Origin: Schistosoma mansoni
Taxonomy: Eukaryota; Platyhelminthes; Trematoda; Strigeidida; Schistosomatidae
Direction of reading: 5' to 3'
Length of the DNA stretch: 64,000 nucleotides
Assembly (NCBI RefSeq): GCF_000237925.1
Contig: NC_031502.1
Coordinates: 51,411,120 to 51,475,119 of the forward strand
Below are positions 13,501 through 22,500 of this stretch, one piece after another. The position numbers and the translations under genes were made by a program. The notes beneath the pieces were generated by a model. That model did no database searches. It saw nothing but the letters and a program-made list of their open reading frames with translations, and had not been told where the DNA came from. How positions within the stretch are numbered: the stretch's first letter is position 1; each line of letters opens with the position of its first letter.

Positions 13501-16500
13501 ACAATAATTTACATTGACCATATATTCACTTTAAATGTTAAGACATTTTATTTATTCTTTAGTGGGCAAGTCATATTCCAGCTGAGTGCTTTACTTTGCG
13601 ACTAACTGCCAGGTCTTCAAGTTGTTCACGTCATGCGTTTTTTAACCGAATGAAGAACCACCAGTTTTTTTGTTTACCCTCATCTTCTTTTTGATGATAT
13701 CACTTTCTGAAGCTGTACAATAGTGTTTATAGGTGATTTTTTATGTGTAGTAGGAGAGTTTTACAAAACTATCAAAGATAGTCAAGCTTATTCAAGTGGA
13801 AGTCAATAAAAATGAATTGGTGTTGGGTAGTATTGTCAAGATTATCAAAAGATTTCAAGTATTAGGTAGAATAAATTATGAATGTGAGGATGTTATTTCA
13901 ATGTAATCCAACTTTTTAAGTATTGAATCGAAGGGTTGTATCATTTAGCAGAGTAATTAAGAACAGCCATCCAGTGATTCCAGGTTTTCCATGGTGATCT
14001 AGCTTTAATTAACTCATGAATTCAACTATAAAATTAATTAAAAATCTTCAAGAGCTTACGTTATGCAATAGTATTGAAAGTAATAAAGGGTGAAATCTAT
14101 GGAATAAACAATATTGATAACCGTTTACTTGATAAAGTGGTAAAAAAAGAAAAAAGGTAATAATTCACAATCATAATTTGTAAAATTCGAAAGGGACCCA
14201 AGACCATGGGAAAATGCGGGATTGAACGTGAACCTCCTGTACACAGTGTTTTGTGTTTGGATTGTTAAATTACTATAGCATGAGCTGTGTGCTAACTGAG
14301 TTGTAGGGAGCACCAAGGGTTTGCCAATATGACTCCAAGTTTTCCGGCTGATAAGTGAAATATCTGAGGCAGTATCAAGCTGCAGACGGGCACGGCGTCC
14401 ATTAATCTCTAAAGTCACATATTTTCTTCGATTATGTTCTGTTCTGGTATATGCCACCATTATTCTATTAGTTGATGAACAGTTTTTTACGTCTTCGGTA
14501 ATGAACACTTGATGAACGACAGTGCATCTTCTTTTTACAACATGTTTCTTTATGTCCTTTAAGCTGACATTTGGTGCACCGGTAGTTTTTGTATGGGCAG
14601 AACCTTTTGTAATGTAGCTCTCCGCAAAACCAACATGCGGATGAAGGCTTCCTAATGGTTGTGTTCTGCTTTTGCATATAGGAATCTTTCTTCCCACTTA
14701 CTGCCTGTACACAAGGAAGTCGACCATTATTTTCTACCATCGAGGTGTCATGTTTCAAATTCACCAGACGCTGACATTCAGTAGTCACCTCTTGAAGGGT
14801 GATATTTGGACACTGTTCAATTTTACTTAGAATTCTGGTTCTGATGTCGACATCTTCTGGAGACTGTAAGCTGCATACGAATACGAGACATTTAAACTGA
14901 TCTTCTGTCATAGTTGATAATTTGAAGCGTTCACACTCACGATTTACTAAACCTGCATGCTTCACCCAGTCATCGTCAGCTGCTTTTGTTATCTTCAGAC
15001 ATTGGTAACGAATATTGAATAAGGACGACTGTTCAGCAAAGATTTGTGACAAAATCTCAATCGTTTCATCAAGAGTAAAATCTCTTGGGTTCTTTGGAAG
15101 AATGAAATTACTGTAGCGTTCATGTTCAACTGTGCCAAGTTTTCTTAAGAGTATTCTGACCTTGGCGGCGTCATCAAGTTTTCTGAGGTCGACCTTGAAT
15201 AAATCTTCGTATTTCTTGAACCAGGTTTCAAAAGTAATACCAGCCGAACTATCGAAATTAAATTCATGGATAGAGTTAATAATATGGTCGACATTAGATT
15301 TAGGAGCATCATCTGTAACACCAGTTTGACTCAGGTTCAATTTTTGGGTTAAAGTCTCTATGATACGAACCTGGAACTGTTCAAATCGTTTCTCTTGCCG
15401 CTCCAGCAAGGCTTCAAATTGTTCAAAGGTAAATGACATCTTGAAAAGCTAACCCCGTCGCCAGTTGTTGTATCTCGAACTTAGATTCTTAGTCTATCGC
15501 ACAATACTTGAGCACTCGAACGCTGGAACCCTCCCAAGTCACAAATCAAAAGACAGAAGACAAGTTGAAGGAATGTTATTCCAAACAGTGTCGAATATGG
15601 TACAAAATTATCAGGTATTTATCGTTTTTTAGTAGAAACAAAATCATCATTATAGTTATCCAATCCGCAGACAGGGAGTTATCAGCATTGTCCAATAGGG
15701 AAGCTCCACGTGGCAATTCTGGAATATTCTTCCAAAAGCTGATTGGATGGAACATGTTGGGCTCCTTCTGGGCTTCCTAGAGCCTCCTCGACTTCACCTG
15801 TGGACCATCCTCACACTATCATTGGTGGGTGCATAACATTGGATAACGTTCATCCCTTGCTTCTTTGTTCTGAATGATGCTTTGATTATCCTGGGTCCAT
15901 GAGATTCCCATCCCACAAGTGAATTTCGTGCTTCTTTGGACAGCATTAGAGCAACACCCTGAGTGTGTGGAGCATTTTCCCCTTCGCGACCCCAGTACAG
16001 CAGCATCTCTCCTGTACCTAGCCTTTGTTGTCCAGTTTGTGTCCAATGGGTTTCGCTGATTCCGAGTACTGCCAAGTTGTATCTCCTCATTTCCATTGCT
16101 ATTTGGCTGGTCTTTCCTGTCTCCCACATTGTCCGGACGTTCCATGTACTTATAAAATGTGTTGCTCTGGTTGTTAGAAGGTGCATCGGTCTCGTGACTT
16201 CCGAAGAATTTCGGCTTTTATCATGAGACGTCATAATTATTCCTTCAACTCCCAGGGCAGAGTTTAAATGGTTTGAATTATTTTTTCTGGTTAGCGTTTT
16301 TTTTAGCGAGTTAGCTTTTCTACGGGATGGGGTCGCTAACCCCATGCCCAACCCTCCTCCTTTACCCGAGCTTGGGACCGGCAGTAACTCTAGAAGAGCT
16401 ACAGGCGGAGTTCAGGGTAGTGCTCGGATATTCTTTTACCACGTGCATACTTCGTACGCCCAGTATAATCTGCTTCACAATAGCAAGTAAACTGGTAGAG

Positions 16501-19500
16501 ACACATTAAGGTGGCCCAGAACACCAGTTTTTCCGTGAAACCTACCTGAATCAGTTTCTTGCCGGGGAAAACAGTTCGTAACTCTGCTGATAAACATTCC
16601 TCAAGGATCTGGAAAGTTTTTTCTTTAATATCTCAGCTTCCGGATTTTCCTTGAATTCGATGTTCAAGAATAAAACCTTCCTCGTGACATTTGAATTATC
16701 TTGAACTTTATGTTAGAGTTTTAGATTACTGCCAATCAGATTGGGTTGAAAGAGATTCTCTAGAATAGTTTGTAGGATTCTATTCAGCTCATCGTCAGTT
16801 GTCATCAATGCATATTCGTTCGGTTTTTGAGAATAGAGAATAAATCTAATTTCTCTTCCTGATCAGCGGTAGCCAACTCTGGATGCTCGTATATTGCCCG
16901 TTTTAGGTTGGCTTTCTGTATAATTATTATTACTCAATACTTGAAATCTTTTCATTATCTTAAGACACTACTTCATTTTCATTGAATTTCAGTTGAATAA
17001 GTTTGAATATCTTTTATAATTGTGTAAGACTCCTCTGTTTCACTGTAGACTACTAGATGTAAAATTATCTATAAGTACAATTGTGCAGCTTCAGAAAATG
17101 ATATCATCGAAAAGAAAGTTTTCTTTGCTGAAATGTCTTCCTTTTTTAAAATGAGTCAATGGAATTCATTCGTATTTTTTTATACCAAATCTATTCTCAA
17201 GAATACAAACTTATGTTAAGATTCAACTACTTAACCTCCAAAGTTTTTTTTGTAATATTTTCTAACAACTGACTTGTAGAAACCAAAAGCGCAATAAATA
17301 CAAGTTTTTATAACATGTGTTAGTTTCATTTACTTTAGTCTTATAAACATTGTTATGACTTTTGCCCCTGTCAACTATCATATAACAAAATCACTAATCA
17401 GAATACCGACTGATTAAACCTTGTTCTTGTGCCAAACAAATGATGCGTTAACCAGCACGAGCAGCCTAGAATTAACTTTGAATCTTAATTAGTTCGTCTT
17501 ACCTTGCTTTACTTTGCCCGTTGAGTCCAGAACACAATCTCAGCTTCCACATCACACCATAAAAATAAAAAAAATAACAATCATGCAAAATCAAGTCAGA
17601 ATGTGGCTGTGATTGTGAGAGATTATAACGAATAAATTGGGAATAAGTTAAGAATGGCAAATCGTATAACAGTAGTCAGTAGGTCAAATGGAAGCTTATA
17701 ACATTCATTTATTCTTCATTCGGATATAAAAACATAATGACTAGGGTGTCAAATAAAACTACAACCGTGTTAAAAATTATCGGAATTGATCAATACAAGT
17801 AAACTAAACTAAGGAAATGTACTCTACAAGAATTTTTGTTCCATCAATCATTTTGTTGTTTAAATGGATGAAGAATAAAATCATGTTCTCCCTTTTCACT
17901 TAGACCACGTTTACAAAGATCAAGTCCTCAACTTCAATATGTTTCAGAAGAAAGTAATTTCGGCAGTAAATTAACACCAACCATGCCTAAACAGAATCCT
18001 ACAAATGAATCACAATTACAAATGACTTCTCAAAAATATCCAACTTGCCTACATAATAATAATAATAATGGTAATAATAACAGTAGTACTGTTCAACAAA
18101 AACAAACTATATCTAATTCACCTGAGATTCATTTTAGTCATGATCAACGAGTTGTGACATTCGGTACAAAACCAAATACTACTAATACTACTAGTAATTT
18201 ATCAGTTGTACCAAGCAGTGAAGATGATGAATGGGATTCAGAAACGGAAGATTTAAATATTGTTGCAGCTGAAATCAATAAATCTCAACAGTAAGCACAA
18301 TTTGATTTTACTTAAATCCATAATTAAGTAGTATTGTAAATTGTGATAAATAATCGTGTTAATTTCCATTAATTATAGAAATGACATTATTTTCAACTAT
18401 CATTTATTCTCGATAAAATGATAGTTGAGAACACCTCTTAAATTGAGTCGATTTGTTCTAACAAGGGCAGAATAGTGATGTTTAGTGTTCCTTAATTAGA
18501 AATACTCCGGATTAGTTGAGGTTAGACACTAACAACGCTGGATGCCTGCTCAGTGGTCTATCGGTTAAATGCTCTGGCTCGAGACTGGTAGGTCCTGGGT
18601 TCGAAACTTGCGAGGCAGGATCGTGGAGGAGTCCCACAATAGGACGAAACGGCCGTGCTTCCAGGTTTTCCATGGTGGTGTAGCTTCAATTGACTCATGA
18701 TCTTAACTATATAAAAATACTCCGAATTCTTATCATTTTGAGAATTACGGTCAATTAAATGTCATTTATATAAAACCAAATTATAATAATAAGTATTACG
18801 TTTTCTTTATTTTAATCGTATATGAAAGTGCAACGTCCTCTACAGGATTACGTAATTAGACATTTACATGAATATAGACTAGTTGATAAAGAAAATTTTC
18901 ATGATTATTTTTCACAATTCAATGTAAATAATCACAATTACGAATTAGGAGGTACATGTTATCTGTAATATTAACTCTGACACTTCAACGCTCCATATAT
19001 GTGTTCATGTTTTATGAATGAAGTATCAGGAAGATATTCTTGAAATGTCTGAAATTCATCGATACTAAGTTATTTGAAATAAATTTGAATTTTCACAACT
19101 ATAATTATAAGCAATATGTTAATAAAACCCGAACGTCCCTTGGACTCTGTGGTCACGCTCTCAGGTCGTTAAAACCAACAACAATCCAACTTCCTTTTCA
19201 GGTCCCTCAAGAAATACCTTTCCACAGTGTGGGCAGCCGGGAAGTGATATCAGCCCTCATACCCGTAACAGCACACGAGACTAAGGTGGTCACATTCAAA
19301 TCCTTTCTACACCTCCTAATAACTCTCTTATCTCCATGACTAACCTTTCTCACGTTCTCCTATCACCTCGCACCGCTAGGGCGAACGATTCGAGTACACG
19401 GAACGTTATTCCTGGTCTCCTGAAACAATGCTCTAAACTACATTTAGGAGCTTTTACCGTCCGAACATTGTGCCAAATAGGACAACAGGCCTCCTTTGCT

Positions 19501-22500
19501 AGGACTTTAGAAACTCGCACCATCGATGTGTTCAGCGTCTCCGAAACGCGCATACAGGATTCGAGTAGCGTGATTCATTTGACCTCACCATGTCATAATA
19601 AAGAACCATCCAGACACACACTTCGTGTATCTGGAAGCCTCGATGCTGCTTCCCGTGGCCTCGCTGGAGTAGGTATAGCATTGAGTCCTAGGGCAGAACC
19701 AGTTCTTTTAGACTGGATACCAGTAGGCAGTCGTCTGTGCGCTGTCCGACTAAACTGATCAGTAAGGAATCGGAAAGACAGGGACACTCGTCATTGCCTA
19801 TTCATCGTCTCTGCCCACTCTCCCACTGACTGCAGCTCAGATGATATAAAAGATGAGTTCTACAGGAAACTTTCCGACCTTCTCCAAAAAGCTAGGCGTT
19901 CTGATGCAGTAATAGTGGAAGGTGACTTTATTGCTCAAGTAGGTAAACTAAGCAAGTGAACTCCCAATATCAACCTATTGTTTCTGCTTGCTGTCTTATA
20001 TTTTACGTATTTCCTTTCGTTTTCTATGCAAAGATTAACATCGGGATCATCAAATAAACCAACAAATCCCCTAAAACCAATAACATCCTATTATAAATCT
20101 AATAACAGTATTAATAATAGTTCTATCCAACAGAAAAACAACAGTCCACAGGGAGTGAAATTCACTTCATATAAAAATCAAAATTTAAAAACGGGTTAGT
20201 TTCAAATTTTGTAATTTGATTTATAAAAAGTATCTCTCATTATTTTTACAAATTTCTTATTATATATGAATACCATAAATCTTCATTTGGATCTTCATAG
20301 AACCGTTGCTGCTAGCTTGACGTGGTGGTCGGTCTTGCCTATCGTGATGAACCAATCGAGCTATATTGACTGAAACAATCGTTCCTCAAGGTCCTACCAT
20401 GCCAGACAGGTCGGTCGAAGAGCGGTAAGACTAAAAGCAGCAAACTCAAGGTCCGAAGGTGAAGTCGTACTGCTGACTGTACAGAGGTGTGAAGAGCAGT
20501 AAGGTGTTTCCTTCAGACAACCAGCATAACAGAGATGCTGCCTTCCCACAAGGAGGGGTGGGGTTGGAAAAGGTCGACCCTAAAAATACACACCTCTCCT
20601 TATCCCATGGATATCCGTCTCCGGCGGTAAGGTCCCAACAAGTATGGAGCTAACACAAAAGTTAGCCACAAAAAGGTCGTGTGTGACCGACCTCAAGCAG
20701 TTGTCCCTTGGGCACTGCGGTCACTCTCTCAGGTCATTACGACCACTTCTAACCCAATTTCCTTCTCAGGTACCTCTAGAAGAACCCTTTCACGGTGTGG
20801 GCAACCGGGAAGTGATAACTACCCTCATACCTCTAACAACACTCAAGATCTGACTGACTGACTGACTGTTGTATTATTAAACATGTTTGCATGAAATCTT
20901 GTTAGCATACATTTCATCATAATGTCCATTTGTTGTTGCACATTCACTTGAAATTCTCTTCATGTCTGAACACAGTTTTCTTTTCATTTCTAATACATTT
21001 ATCATCACCTTAAATGTCTAGTTTATAAAAGAGATGGATCGAAGCAAGTAACCAAAAATAGGGACCAACTGAAAATTTTCCCAGTTCAGTTTAATTTTTT
21101 TAATTCAGAATCACTGATAATGTACAGAAAAATATTTCATCACATTAATTACTCTTATACACGGATCTACGTAAATTTCGAATCTCATTTCATTCTTTAT
21201 AATTTCCGGTTAATTCTTTTCAATTGATGTTAGATTTCGATAAAACTGGATCTCTCCAAGTTTGTCAAAGCTAAAAAACCAATGTAGTAGTATAATTCTC
21301 TTTTGTAACAATATAAAGAATTTACAGATCATCGAATTGGTAAACAATTGAAGAGAAAGACAATGAAGGCAATGTAATCCAACAAATTGAAGCTTGTCTT
21401 GATTTTAAGAAATATGTACATATATATATCTTAGTTTAATAGTCTTATTTTGATTATTTTATAGATGATGAAGATATATTCAGCGTATCATCAATCAACG
21501 GTGGTTTAGCGGAAGATAATAGCTTATCTTTAGCTCAAGAATTATCCCCAAGACATTCAGTTAGAGTTAGTCGGTCTTTGGATCCAAGCGTAGCAGCAGC
21601 ACACGCAGAAATGGCTGCATTAGGTCCTAGGCCAACTACCAGAGTAGGTGGAGTGAGTAGGCAACCAATGACTGCAAAGCACACATCAATTGGAAGCCCA
21701 GAATTAAGCAACACCATGGTAACTAGTCTCTGGGGTACTAATTCTAAAGGTAAGTAAGAAAGAAGTGGTATTTTCTGGGATCTCAGTGTCCTAATTAAAT
21801 TCAAAGCTTTGAAAATAGTCTATTTAAAGAAATAATAAATTCGAGTATAAGCTTATAGATGAATCACATCTTTCATAATTTACTGCTGTTAACTATACAA
21901 TGAACTGTTACTGAACACGTCCTCTTGTTACTTCTGAACTATGGAAATAACGCTTACTGTATGAAACGTGGCTAGCAGTGAAATTTGGGACACGTGTTTC
22001 GTCCCATTTGGGATTTTTCAGCTAGGTGTACCTGCATATCAGAGTTGATGCCCATTCCCTGTCTTGAACCTAATACAGTCCTCCGCTTAAAACTCTAACG
22101 CGTTGTTCGCTAATCTACTGAGTCTAGATAGCCAATGACATGTCCAATAGAGTGGACTTTAATTAATTTGTATTGGTTACTTGAATATTCTCACTGATAT
22201 TTACGACTTTCATTGGTCGGTTTCCAAATAGGATAAAACGCGTGTACTGAAATAATTCCACTACTAGCCATCATCCATCTCTGTTTATAACACCAAAACG
22301 AGACTGGTCAATTACAGTCCAAAACATCAATGAGAAGACTCAAACAACCAAAACAAAATGAATTAACGTTTAGTGTATTTTTAAATCCTAGGGATAATAA
22401 AAAATAAATATGACTTTTTATCTTAATTTTTATATCGATCAAAATCTTGATGTACAAATAGAATAGTTAAGGGAAATGGTTGAGAATGAGAATTAGTGTT

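Noticed and set aside
15963-16226. 87-codon + strand ORF with a hydrophobic product
   Set aside because: Antisense of the LINE-1 endonuclease on the minus strand.
18822-18968. Extra DZIP1 exon between exons 8 and 9
   Set aside because: Exon 8 ends two bases into a codon; entering this ORF at its possible acceptor gives a stop within a few codons, whereas exon 9 follows exon 8 in phase.
21535-21804. 89-codon minus-strand ORF, repeated at 48809-49078
   Set aside because: Antisense of DZIP1 exon 10; its repetition only reflects the duplicated exon.
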